A stretch of DNA of 9,018 bases, from positions 82,283 to 91,300 of the forward strand of contig PMCC01000048.1 of the NCBI GenBank assembly GCA_003155275.1, read 5' to 3'. Below, in pieces: positions 1 to 6,731 of the stretch; position 1 is the first letter of the stretch; every line of letters starts with the position of its first letter. Made by a program: the position numbers and the translations under genes. Under the pieces are notes generated by a model. That model ran no database searches. It saw only the letters and a program-made list of their open reading frames with translations, and had not been told where the DNA came from. This DNA comes from Actinomycetota bacterium (GTDB lineage: Bacteria; Actinomycetota; Humimicrobiia; Humimicrobiales; Humimicrobiaceae).

Positions 1-194
1 GAATTTTCGTCTTTCATTGAATTTTCTGTGGATATATTTATATGTTTTAATTATATATCATAAAAATAAATATTCGAATAAAAACAAATTAAAAAATATT
101 TGTGAAAAAAATGATTAAGAAAAAAATAAAAATTTTTATAAAAATAATTTTTTAAAACCATTAAAAATACAGGACAAAACCCTTTTTATTTATT
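1..194. other. AT-rich intergenic region after the mutase gene
   Basis: This stretch is almost entirely A and T, with repeated A-tracts on the plus strand (for example 62-66, 80-84, 91-96, 105-111, 120-126 and 128-132). No coding frame with recognisable content and no GC-rich terminator hairpin is seen. Reading on the minus strand, a consensus-like TATAAT lies at 55-50 and an ATG at 18-16, followed by five codons up to the window edge. This could be the start of the next minus-strand gene, but in DNA this AT-rich both could occur by chance. The region is most simply read as the spacer between the mutase gene and whatever lies to its left. Confidence 0.6.
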
Positions 195-1697
195 TTATAT
201 ATTCCGGATAACTTCTGAAGCATACTTTTTAATAATGTCAAAATATTCAGCGTCGGGAGACTCAATGTAACATCTTATAAGCGGTTCTGTTCCAGAAGCT
301 CTTACAAGTATCCAGCTTTTATTTTCAAAAACCACTTTTGCTCCATCAATATCTGATACTGCTGCTGCCATAATGCCGTTTATTTTTTGTCCTTTAAGAT
401 TTAAAAAATTTTGCACTATTTTTTGTTTTTTATCCTGATGCACTTCAATATCCAGCCTGATGTTATAAAAATGGCCGTATTTATCACGTATACTTTCAAG
501 ATAATCAGAAATATGTAATGAGTTTCTGTACTTTTTAAGATAGGCCCTTATTTCCAGCATCTTTAAACATGCAAGCAGGCCGTCTTTTTCAGGGATGTGC
601 CCTTTTAAGCTTAAGCCTCCGCTCTCTTCTCCCCCGATGATAACGTTTCCGCAAAGCATGGCCTCTCCGATAAACTTAAAACCTACTGGAGTTTCTACAA
701 GAGCTATTCCATTTTCGCTACAAATCTCATCAATAAGGTGAGTGGTTGCGACTGAGCGCACAACAATATCATTTTTATTAAACTGATTTGTTTCAATAAG
801 GTAATTTAATATTATTGCAATTGAATTATTGGGGTTGATAAATATGCCTTTGCCGTCAATAACACCAAACCTGTCGGCATCGCCGTCAAGCGCTATCCCT
901 ATATCCATCCTGTCTTTTAATACTTTTTCCCTTAATCCGGCAAGGTTTTTATTTGAAGGATCAGGCAGCCTGCCTCCAAATAGGGGGTCCCTGAAATTAT
1001 TAAAAAAGAAAGCGTCAATACCAAGATAATCCTTCAATATTTTTGGGAGCAGTACACTGCCGGCGCCAAACATCGTGTCGGCGGCTACATTTAAACCTGC
1101 TTTTTTAATAAGATTTGTGTCAACCATGCCAAGCAGTTTTTTTACATAATCGGTGAAGTCGGAAATTTCAGTTATCTTTGCAGCATTTAATTCAATGCCT
1201 TTTTTCAAAATTTCATGTTCACTCAAAAAAATATCTTTATCGATTAAATCAGATTCTTCTTTGGAGTGATTTTGTCTCTCTTTAATTACAATTTTTATAT
1301 TTTCTTCAATTTCTTTGGTTATACTGTCTTTTGCAGGCCCACCGTAGAAAGGGATAAATTTAATGCCGTTATACTTTGAAGGATTATGGCTTGCTGTTAT
1401 CATTATTGAACCGTCAAGTTCCATACTAAGCGTCATAAATGCAGTGACGGGTGTTGGCACAGATTCAGATGCAATAAACGTTTTTATGCCATTTTTTGAA
1501 AATACCCCTGCACAATGCATTGCAAAATCCTTAGAGAGAAATCTGTTGTCATATCCTATAAAAATACCTTTCTGTGAGGAGTTATTTTGTTTGAGGTATA
1601 ATGTAATAGCTTCAATAACCAATCCAAGGTTAGCAAAGGTAAAATCCTCTGCAATAACTGCTCTCCAGCCATCTGTACCAAATTTTATTCTTGACAT
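195..1697 (-). CDS. Phosphoglucomutase/phosphomannomutase family protein
   Basis: This is an alpha-D-phosphohexomutase, a cytosolic enzyme that moves a phosphate between C6 and C1 of glucose or mannose, feeding nucleotide sugars for envelope polymers and glycogen-type metabolism. All four family signatures are present: the catalytic phosphoserine loop TASHNPS at residues 101-107 (Ser103), the Mg-binding loop DGDADRFG at 271-278, the sugar-recognition loop GGEESGG at 355-361, and the phosphate-binding loop RASGTEPLIRCY at 466-477. At 500 residues it is a little longer than the usual 450-475; a charged stretch near residues 125-170 accounts for part of this. The ATG at 1697 fits the conserved start (KFGTDGWRA), and an in-frame stop lies 18 bases upstream. 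No Shine-Dalgarno sequence is visible. The choice between glucose and mannose as substrate cannot be made from sequence, so no symbol is given. Confidence 0.95.
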   Translation of the reverse strand: MSRIKFGTDGWRAVIAEDFTFANLGLVIEAITLYLKQNNSSQKGIFIGYDNRFLSKDFAMHCAGVFSKNGIKTFIASESVPTPVTAFMTLSMELDGSIMITASHNPSKYNGIKFIPFYGGPAKDSITKEIEENIKIVIKERQNHSKEESDLIDKDIFLSEHEILKKGIELNAAKITEISDFTDYVKKLLGMVDTNLIKKAGLNVAADTMFGAGSVLLPKILKDYLGIDAFFFNNFRDPLFGGRLPDPSNKNLAGLREKVLKDRMDIGIALDGDADRFGVIDGKGIFINPNNSIAIILNYLIETNQFNKNDIVVRSVATTHLIDEICSENGIALVETPVGFKFIGEAMLCGNVIIGGEESGGLSLKGHIPEKDGLLACLKMLEIRAYLKKYRNSLHISDYLESIRDKYGHFYNIRLDIEVHQDKKQKIVQNFLNLKGQKINGIMAAAVSDIDGAKVVFENKSWILVRASGTEPLIRCYIESPDAEYFDIIKKYASEVIRNI

Positions 1698-1749
1698 AGT
1701 TTTAAATGATTAAAGGACCGATAATGCCTGAAAACCGCCATAATCAAAA

Positions 1750-1828
1750 TGGTCGGGATGAGAGGATTCGAACCTCCGGCCCCCAGTACCCCATACTGGT
1801 GCGCTAAGCCAAACTGCGCCACATCCCG
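1750..1828 (-). tRNA. tRNA-Pro (anticodon GGG)
   Basis: The minus strand folds into a complete cloverleaf. The acceptor stem is CGGGATG/CATCCCG, the D stem GCGC/GCGC with an 11-base loop containing GG, and the anticodon stem CCAGT/ACTGG closes the loop ATGGGGT (U33, anticodon GGG, G37). The variable loop is GGGCC, and the T arm GGAGG-TTCGAAT-CCTCT contains one G-U pair. The discriminator base A (1753) is followed by CCA (1752-1750), so CCA is encoded in the genome. C1-G72 with A73 and G37 fit proline tRNAs. The gene lies 52 bases before the mutase start and has no clear terminator behind it, so the two may share a transcript. Confidence 0.95.
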
Positions 1829-1842
1829 ATCCTGCAGAAATA

Positions 1843-1871
1843 ATTTTAAAATATTAACAAACATTAGTAAA
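1843..1871 (-). promoter_or_regulatory. Likely promoter of the proline tRNA
   Basis: On the minus strand TTTACT (1871-1866) and TAAAAT (1848-1843) match the -35 and -10 consensus at four and five of six bases, with exactly 17 bases between them. Transcription would start near 1836, giving a leader of only several bases before the mature tRNA 5' end at 1828, as is common for tRNA genes. The region is AT-rich, so chance matches are possible; position and spacing are the main support. Confidence 0.4.
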
Positions 1872-2000
1872 GCTTGAGTTATCCGGCAGTAAGAAACCAT
1901 TTATCAGTTAGCTTGGCTTAAAATCTGTCAGTAGAGCTTAAATCACATGCAAATATCTCTTCAACCATACGCTATCACCGCTTAAACCACCTGGCAGCTG

Positions 2001-2026
2001 AGTATTAGCATACTGGACGGCAGTAT
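2001..2026 (-). repeat. Nested, mutually exclusive hairpins after der
   Basis: Starting 10 bases after the der stop codon, the minus strand reads ATACTG-CCGTC-CAGTAT (2026-2010), a perfect 6-bp stem with a 5-base loop. The second arm can instead pair with a third copy as AGTAT-GCTA-ATACT (2014-2001), so only one of the two hairpins can form at a time. No U-run follows, so this is not a standard intrinsic terminator. It may protect the 3' end of the der message or may be incidental. Confidence 0.35.
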
Positions 2027-2035
2027 AAAACCAAC

Positions 2036-3364
2036 TTAAAACTTGAATTTCAAGAAAATAGGGGTGCCTTTAAAACCGAATTTTTCCCGCAGGTTGGATT
2101 CTATGTATCTTTTAATATTACTTTTCTTGCTTATATCCATGTTGGAGAAAACCAGAAATCCGGGAGGAGAAATCCTTATCTGCCTGATAAATTTTATTTT
2201 AAATTTTTTGCCCTTGACATTAAGGCTGCTGCTGGCTCCAAGTTCTTTAAAAAGTGTATTTAATTTATTGTCGGGGATTTTTTTATTTCTTTCATCAAGC
2301 AGTTCTTCGATTATTTTAAATATTCTTTTTATCCCCATGTCTTTTAATGCACTTATTTTAATATATGGTATAAATCTTAAATAATCTGTCCTGTCCAGGA
2401 AATCTTCCACTTTTGCATTTAACTCATCATCATCCAAAATATCTATTTTATTAAAAACGGCACAAACACTTGCGCCTTTTTCAAGGCAGGTCATCAGTAT
2501 TTTTTCGTCCTGGTTTGTTATTTCCCTGGATGAATCGATTAAAAGCAGGCAGACATCCGATCTTTCTATACTTTTTAATGTCCTAATTTTACTGTAAAAT
2601 TCGAGGTCTTCCTCCCTTATCTTGTCTTTTTTTAAACCTGCAGTGTCAACGAATTTGTATGTTTTGCCGTCATGTTCGACAAGGCTGTCAATACTGTCCC
2701 TGGTTGTACCAGCTACTTCATCAACAATGACCCTGTCTTCTTTTATAAGGGTATTAAACAATGTCGATTTCCCGACATTTGGTTGTCCAAGAATAGATAT
2801 ATGGGGTATCTCACTCTCTTCTTCATCGTCCTGCACGGAGATATCGTCATACGCAGGAAGGCTTCTTATTTTTTTAATGATATCGTCTAAAAGTTCTGAT
2901 ATATTCAATCCGTGAATTGCGGAAATACTTACCGGGTAGCCGAAACCAAATTTAAGATAGTCTTCGGTATAATAACTGGCTCTTTCACTGTCCCATTTAT
3001 TTCCGGTAAAAATAACCGGTTTCCCGGATTTTCTCAACATGTCCGCTATATCTTCATCAAGCGGAGATATGGGATCTCTTATGTCTACAACAAATATAAC
3101 TATGTCTGCTTCCTCAATGGCCTTTTTTGATTGCTTTGAAATCTCCGGTGCAAGTTTTTCTTCGGAAAACATATCGATGCCGCCTGTATCCAGGATAAAA
3201 AATTCCACTCCGTCCCAGTCAGTCCGGTTATATTTCCTGTCGCGTGTTATCATCGGTTCACTGTGTACTATTGCTTCCTGATTTACACATATCCTGTTAA
3301 TAAGTGTCGACTTTCCAACATTTGGCCTACCAATCACTGCAATTACGGGTAAGTTTCTTTTCAT
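2036..3364 (-). CDS. der: Ribosome assembly GTPase Der (EngA)
   Basis: Der is an essential bacterial GTPase with two tandem G domains and a C-terminal KH-like domain; it binds and matures the 50S ribosomal subunit. Domain 1 shows GRPNVGKST (12-20), TRDR (40-43), DTGG (59-62), NKWD (122-125) and SAIHG (148-152). An acidic linker (about 175-186) leads to domain 2, with GQPNVGKST (193-201), TTRDS (220-224), DTAGL (240-244), NKID (305-308) and SALKD (338-342). The KH-like domain covers about 350-442. The 442-residue length is normal for the family. The ATG at 3364 is preceded by AGGA at 3376-3373, inside the end of the DUF512 gene, which stops 5 bases upstream, so the two genes are probably cotranscribed. 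The switch I segment of domain 1 reads SEPMITRDR where many Der proteins have TPGVTRDR. Confidence 0.98.
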   Translation of the reverse strand: MKRNLPVIAVIGRPNVGKSTLINRICVNQEAIVHSEPMITRDRKYNRTDWDGVEFFILDTGGIDMFSEEKLAPEISKQSKKAIEEADIVIFVVDIRDPISPLDEDIADMLRKSGKPVIFTGNKWDSERASYYTEDYLKFGFGYPVSISAIHGLNISELLDDIIKKIRSLPAYDDISVQDDEEESEIPHISILGQPNVGKSTLFNTLIKEDRVIVDEVAGTTRDSIDSLVEHDGKTYKFVDTAGLKKDKIREEDLEFYSKIRTLKSIERSDVCLLLIDSSREITNQDEKILMTCLEKGASVCAVFNKIDILDDDELNAKVEDFLDRTDYLRFIPYIKISALKDMGIKRIFKIIEELLDERNKKIPDNKLNTLFKELGASSSLNVKGKKFKIKFIRQIRISPPGFLVFSNMDISKKSNIKRYIESNLREKFGFKGTPIFLKFKF

Positions 3365-3369
3365 ATATT

Positions 3370-4488
3370 TTATCCTGCCAGGTTTTTTATCATATCTTTG
3401 CCATTATCTTTTACGATTTTTATCCGGGGGTTTAGATTTTTGAAAACATTAATATTTATATCATCAAGGGTCAGCCCATCATGGTTAAAAATAATTTCCG
3501 GAACCAAAATGTTCTCATATTTACTTAAATCACTGCAGTCAAGGATATTCAATACGTCCTTCCCTGAGAGCAGTCCGGTTACTTTTACATTCCCGCCAAA
3601 AAAAATATTTTTAACCGGTTGTAATTCTATACTATTTTGATCTTTTAAGCAGCAATTTTTAAAAACAATTTTTAATAAAGCCAGGCATTTTTCCAGTACC
3701 GCTGCGCCATATTCGGAAGTAATAATCAGGGATGCATTTCTGCTTATTTTTTTAAGCGTACTCTCGAAAGGATTTTTTCCGGTGAAGTGTTTTATTTCAA
3801 GCCTCCTGATTTCCTTCTCAAAATCATCCAAAAAATCTGCGGATTTGCCTATGCCGTTTTGGATTTGTAAAAATCTTCCATATTCTTTTGAGCCGGGAAA
3901 ATCGTTTCCTGCAATAAGGTAGAATTCATCAGACAGGTAAACCTTTTTAGCAAAAGGATTATTTTTGTTATTTTGCCTGTAGCTGTTAATGTAATTTATA
4001 ATTTTTGTGCTGGAGTTTTTGTCATAAGGCTTTAAAACTGGATTTATGTTATATTTTGTTATTCCCACAGGAACAATACCAATGGACTGTATTTTTTTAA
4101 AACTGCCTGTAAGAATATTGAGGGTGTTTTCAAGATCTTCTTCATCGTTTATTCCGGGGCAAAGAACAATCTGTATGTTTGTTCTGACATTATTTTTGTC
4201 AAGGATAAAAAGATTATCTATTGCGCAAGCAGTTTTAGAGTTGCCGAAAAGAATGTTTCTTATATCTAAATTGAAACTATGAACAGATATATGTAATGGT
4301 TCTATTTTAAACTTTATAATGTTTTCAATATCTTTTTTTGAGACATTCGTAAGAGTTATGAAGTTGCCATGGGAAAAAGATTCTATATAATCGTCATCTT
4401 TGACATACAAAGTCGGCCTTAAGTTTTCTGGAAGCTGCGCAATAAAACAAAAAATACAGTTGTTTTTACAGGATTTTATTTTTTTCAA
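3370..4488 (-). CDS. Radical-SAM/DUF512 protein lacking the N-terminal PDZ domain
   Basis: This is a DUF512-family putative Fe-S oxidoreductase of unknown reaction. Cys7, Cys11 and Cys14 form a CX3CX2C motif (CKNNCIFC) typical of radical SAM enzymes, which bind a 4Fe-4S cluster. Further family landmarks are KDDDY (30-34), SHGNFITLTN, QIVLCPGINDEEDL, VPVGITKYN, and SDEFYLIAGNDFPGSKEY at the junction with the C-terminal DUF512 region. Family members usually have about 430-450 residues with a PDZ-like domain ahead of the cysteines; this one has 372 and begins six residues before Cys7. The start is TTG at 4488, overlapping the ispH stop (TTGA). An in-frame TAA at 4518-4516 blocks any longer frame, and no later start would keep the cysteines. 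The upstream GGA gives only a weak ribosome site, so translation is probably coupled to ispH. Its place next to der is conserved in many bacteria and hints at a link to translation or ribosomes, but this is inference. Confidence 0.88.
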   Translation of the reverse strand: MKKIKSCKNNCIFCFIAQLPENLRPTLYVKDDDYIESFSHGNFITLTNVSKKDIENIIKFKIEPLHISVHSFNLDIRNILFGNSKTACAIDNLFILDKNNVRTNIQIVLCPGINDEEDLENTLNILTGSFKKIQSIGIVPVGITKYNINPVLKPYDKNSSTKIINYINSYRQNNKNNPFAKKVYLSDEFYLIAGNDFPGSKEYGRFLQIQNGIGKSADFLDDFEKEIRRLEIKHFTGKNPFESTLKKISRNASLIITSEYGAAVLEKCLALLKIVFKNCCLKDQNSIELQPVKNIFFGGNVKVTGLLSGKDVLNILDCSDLSKYENILVPEIIFNHDGLTLDDININVFKNLNPRIKIVKDNGKDMIKNLAG

Positions 4489-5327
4489 AGTTTTTCCAGA
4501 AATTCTTTGACATCTTTAATATCGTCTTTGGGAGTTGACGCCCCCCCGCTTACTCCAGCCTTTATTGAATGCTCCAGCCAGCTTTTTTTTATTTCTTTAT
4601 AGCTTTCGATATGATAGGTGTTCTTACAATACTGGCTTGATATTTGTGCAAGATGTGTAGTATTTGCACTGTTTTTTCCTCCTACGATAAACATGGCATC
4701 AACTGTTTTGGCAAGTTCCCTTGTGACCTCCTGCCTGTTTTGAGTTATAACGCAAATCGTGTTTGCAATCAATATCTCGTCTGCTTTATCTAATAGTCCG
4801 GCAATAATAGCCTTGGCATTTTCCTTTATCTGGGTAGTCTGCATTATAACACCGATTTTTTTTTGTTTTTTAAGAGTGCCCAGCTCCGCAGGAGTTTCAA
4901 TAATAGTCAGATTACCCTTGTCTGCATGCTCCATTTCACTTAATACTTCCGGATGTTTGCTGTTGCCGATAATAACAAGGTGATAACCCCTGCCCGAAAG
5001 CATTTTTGCTTTCGACTGCGCCCTTTTTACAAAAGGGCACGCAGTGTCTACTATTTTTACGTCCTTGGCCTTGATTTTTTTGATAAAATCCGGTGACATT
5101 CCATGCGATCTTACAATAAATACGCTTCCGGGTTCGATCTGTTCCTCATTTTCAACAAGAATAAGGCCTTTTGCTTTTAAGTCTTCAATTACGCCCCGGT
5201 TATGTATTATCTGGCCTATTGAATACACTTTTTTATCTTTATATTTTTTTAAGGTTGTTTCGGTAATCCTTAATGCTCTTTTTACCCCAAAACAGTACCC
5301 TGCCAGTCCTGCTATTTCAACCTGCAC
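4485..5327 (-). CDS. ispH: 4-hydroxy-3-methylbut-2-enyl diphosphate reductase (IspH/LytB)
   Basis: IspH catalyses the last step of the MEP pathway, reducing HMBPP to IPP and DMAPP with a cytosolic Fe-S cluster. The three cluster cysteines are present: Cys12 (GYCFGVKRA), Cys97 (DTACPFV) and Cys192 (NTICVITQNRQ). Substrate residues match the family: His42 (IHN), His75 (RSHG), His125 with Glu127 (KHPEV), Thr164-Thr165 (QTTQ), Ser220/Asn222 (NSANTTHL) and Ser264 (GGASTP). The 280-residue length is typical of the short form without a fused S1 domain, and no rpsA follows. The start is GTG at 5327, supported by a strong GGAG seven bases upstream and by the conserved Cys12 lying close to the N-terminus. 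The spacer from plsC is 50 bases, and the stop overlaps the start of the DUF512 gene. Confidence 0.98.
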   Translation of the reverse strand: MQVEIAGLAGYCFGVKRALRITETTLKKYKDKKVYSIGQIIHNRGVIEDLKAKGLILVENEEQIEPGSVFIVRSHGMSPDFIKKIKAKDVKIVDTACPFVKRAQSKAKMLSGRGYHLVIIGNSKHPEVLSEMEHADKGNLTIIETPAELGTLKKQKKIGVIMQTTQIKENAKAIIAGLLDKADEILIANTICVITQNRQEVTRELAKTVDAMFIVGGKNSANTTHLAQISSQYCKNTYHIESYKEIKKSWLEHSIKAGVSGGASTPKDDIKDVKEFLEKL

Positions 5328-5334
5328 TTTTTAT

Positions 5335-5338
5335 CTCC
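5335..5338 (-). promoter_or_regulatory. Shine-Dalgarno site fixing the GTG start of ispH
   Basis: The minus strand reads GGAG, then seven bases (ATAAAAA), then GTG at 5327. This is the strongest ribosome site in the window and supports a GTG start that places Cys12 where the family has it. Confidence 0.7.
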
Positions 5339-5377
5339 GGTTTTATAATTATATTTTTTTACTTCTTGTCTTTTTCT

Positions 5378-6037
5378 TCAATTTATTTTTTGGTAAAGCT
5401 TTATTATTTCAGCCATTGTCTGCAAAGTAATGATTTCAGAAGCCCGTTTGTTGCCGTACTGTTTGACAATGGAAGCTGTATCGATAGGCTTGCCGAAAGC
5501 AATCTTTACTTGTGGGAAAAACAGCCTTTTATACGGTTTGCGGATAATCATATTAGTTCCTGTTATCGCAACCGGAAGCACAGGGCTTTCAGCCAATATT
5601 GAAATCAGTCCGACACCCTGATGGCCTGCTCTTATGATCCCATCAGTTGACCTCGTACCTTCAGGATAGAGCCCTATTATTTGTTCTGACTTTAATATGG
5701 CAACCGAATTTCTTATAGCCTGCCTGTCAAATGCTCCCCTATTGACAGGATAAGTATTAAACCATGTGACTACTGCACTAACAAATTTATTTGTAAAAAG
5801 CTGGGCTTTGGCCATATAGCATATTTGCCTTTTTATACAGGAATCGGTGAATACCGGGTCAATATAGCTTAAGTGATTTGAGCATAGTATAAGCTTTCCT
5901 GAAGCGGGAATATTCTCCCTTCCATACACTTTCATCCTGAATATGATTTTTAAAATAACATAGACAGTAAACCTTATAAAAGTGTATAAAATAAAATATG
6001 TTTTTGAACGTCTAATTCTTAGAATGTATTCTTTCAT
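5378..6037 (-). CDS. plsC: 1-acyl-sn-glycerol-3-phosphate acyltransferase (PlsC type)
   Basis: This membrane-associated enzyme of the PlsC/LPLAT family would acylate lysophosphatidic acid to phosphatidic acid, the branch point of phospholipid synthesis. With the ATG at 6037 it has 219 residues. A hydrophobic segment at about 13-33 probably anchors it to the membrane. The catalytic HX4D motif is NHLSYID (His55, Asp60), YPVNRG at 96-101 corresponds to motif II, PEGTRS at 125-130 is the glycerol-phosphate binding motif, and LPVAITG (about 144-150) fits motif IV. A longer frame exists from a TTG at 6061 (227 residues), but AGGG at 6050-6047 is well placed for the ATG, so that start is preferred; its frame overlaps the end of cmk by 26 bases. 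Position between cmk and ispH is usual for this gene in Clostridia-like genomes. The exact acyl acceptor is inferred from the family. Confidence 0.92.
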   Translation of the reverse strand: MKEYILRIRRSKTYFILYTFIRFTVYVILKIIFRMKVYGRENIPASGKLILCSNHLSYIDPVFTDSCIKRQICYMAKAQLFTNKFVSAVVTWFNTYPVNRGAFDRQAIRNSVAILKSEQIIGLYPEGTRSTDGIIRAGHQGVGLISILAESPVLPVAITGTNMIIRKPYKRLFFPQVKIAFGKPIDTASIVKQYGNKRASEIITLQTMAEIIKLYQKIN

Positions 6038-6731
6038 TATACAGGTCCCTGATTTTTTCAAAAGTTTCTAATATTGTTAGATTTGTATTATCTATTACTA
6101 CTGCATTTTGCGGGACAGTAAGCGGACTGTCGCTTCTTGAACTGTCTATTGAGTCCCGGGTGGAAATCTCGGTCTCTATCTCTTTGGCGTCAATTTTCTG
6201 GCCCTTTTGCACGTTTTGCAGTTCCCTCCTTCTCACCCTCTGTTCAATGCCTGCGGTCAAGTATATTTTAAGAAGGGCATTCGGAAAGACAACGCTGCCG
6301 GTGTCTCTTCCTTCAAGCACAGCTTTTCCTGAATCTGCAAGTTCTCTTTGAAGAGTTACCAAATACTTTCTTATTCCCGAAAGTTTTGAGACTATCGATA
6401 CAGCGGCACCGACTTTGCTGCTTCTTATATCATCTGTAACATCTCTGCCGTTTAATCTTACAGTCGTATATTGTGACTCATCTTTAGGATTGCTTTCCAA
6501 TTCTATTTTGGATTTTTTTGCGAGTTTTAATATAGAAGGTTCATCGTTAGGTTTAATGTTATTTTGGAGGGCAAGCAAAGTAAGTGTCCTGTAGGTTGCG
6601 CCGGTATCAATGTATTTAAGGTCAAGCTCTCTCGAAAGCATTTTAGCAACTGTACTTTTCCCGCTGCCTGCAGGCCCGTCAATAGTTATAATATCCAATT
6701 TGTCTTTATCGTTTTTCACGGATTCATGCAT
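6012..6731 (-). CDS. cmk: Cytidylate kinase
   Basis: Cmk phosphorylates CMP and dCMP with ATP in the cytosol, recycling nucleotides from RNA turnover and CDP-lipid chemistry. The P-loop GPAGSGKST is at residues 19-27, followed by the CMP-binding segments YIDTGATYR (40-48), GRDVTDDIRS (95-104), EGRDTGSVVFP (140-150) and the RDSIDSSRSDSPL block (192-204). Its 239 residues are slightly more than the usual 220-230 because of about 12 charged residues before the first beta strand. The ATG at 6731 has AGGA nine bases upstream (6744-6741). A TTG at codon 12 would give a more standard N-terminus but lacks a ribosome site. The conserved DTGAMYR motif has Thr in place of Met, a mild change. The gene follows a 231-base gap after aroA and overlaps plsC downstream. 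Confidence 0.97.
   Translation of the reverse strand: MHESVKNDKDKLDIITIDGPAGSGKSTVAKMLSRELDLKYIDTGATYRTLTLLALQNNIKPNDEPSILKLAKKSKIELESNPKDESQYTTVRLNGRDVTDDIRSSKVGAAVSIVSKLSGIRKYLVTLQRELADSGKAVLEGRDTGSVVFPNALLKIYLTAGIEQRVRRRELQNVQKGQKIDAKEIETEISTRDSIDSSRSDSPLTVPQNAVVIDNTNLTILETFEKIRDLYNERIHSKN
6046..6050 (-). promoter_or_regulatory. Shine-Dalgarno site choosing the ATG start of plsC
   Basis: Within the last codons of cmk the minus strand reads AGGGA, eight bases before the ATG at 6037. No comparable site precedes the alternative TTG at 6061, so this favours the shorter protein. Confidence 0.5.

Larger units (their letters stand above)
1829..2035. other. Intergenic region between der and the tRNA
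   Basis: These 207 bases hold no convincing coding frame; the longest open frame here runs through the tRNA itself and is rejected. Less AT-rich than the other gaps, the region contains the likely tRNA promoter at its left end and a nested set of inverted repeats at its right end, just after der. Three copies of GCTTAAA occur at 1916-1922, 1936-1942 and 1980-1986, and CGGCAGTA occurs twice (1884-1891 and 2018-2025). No known small RNA or riboswitch is recognised. Confidence 0.5.

Noticed and set aside
160..194. Weak hairpin AGGG-TTTTG-TCCT with later T-run after the mutase stop as an intrinsic terminator
   Set aside because: The stem is four pairs including a G-U and would be unstable, though T-rich DNA follows; it is too weak to annotate.
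1685..1900. 71-codon minus-strand frame between der and the mutase gene
   Set aside because: It runs straight through the tRNA-Pro gene, and its apparent peptide is a translation of the cloverleaf.
5348..5353. TATAAT on the minus strand just before ispH as a promoter
   Set aside because: There is no -35 match at a workable distance, and the start site would fall only a few bases before the ribosome site.
5044..5430. 128-codon plus-strand frame opposite ispH and the plsC end
   Set aside because: It lies antisense to two clearly conserved enzymes and has no recognisable domain; the other plus-strand frames are rejected for the same reason.
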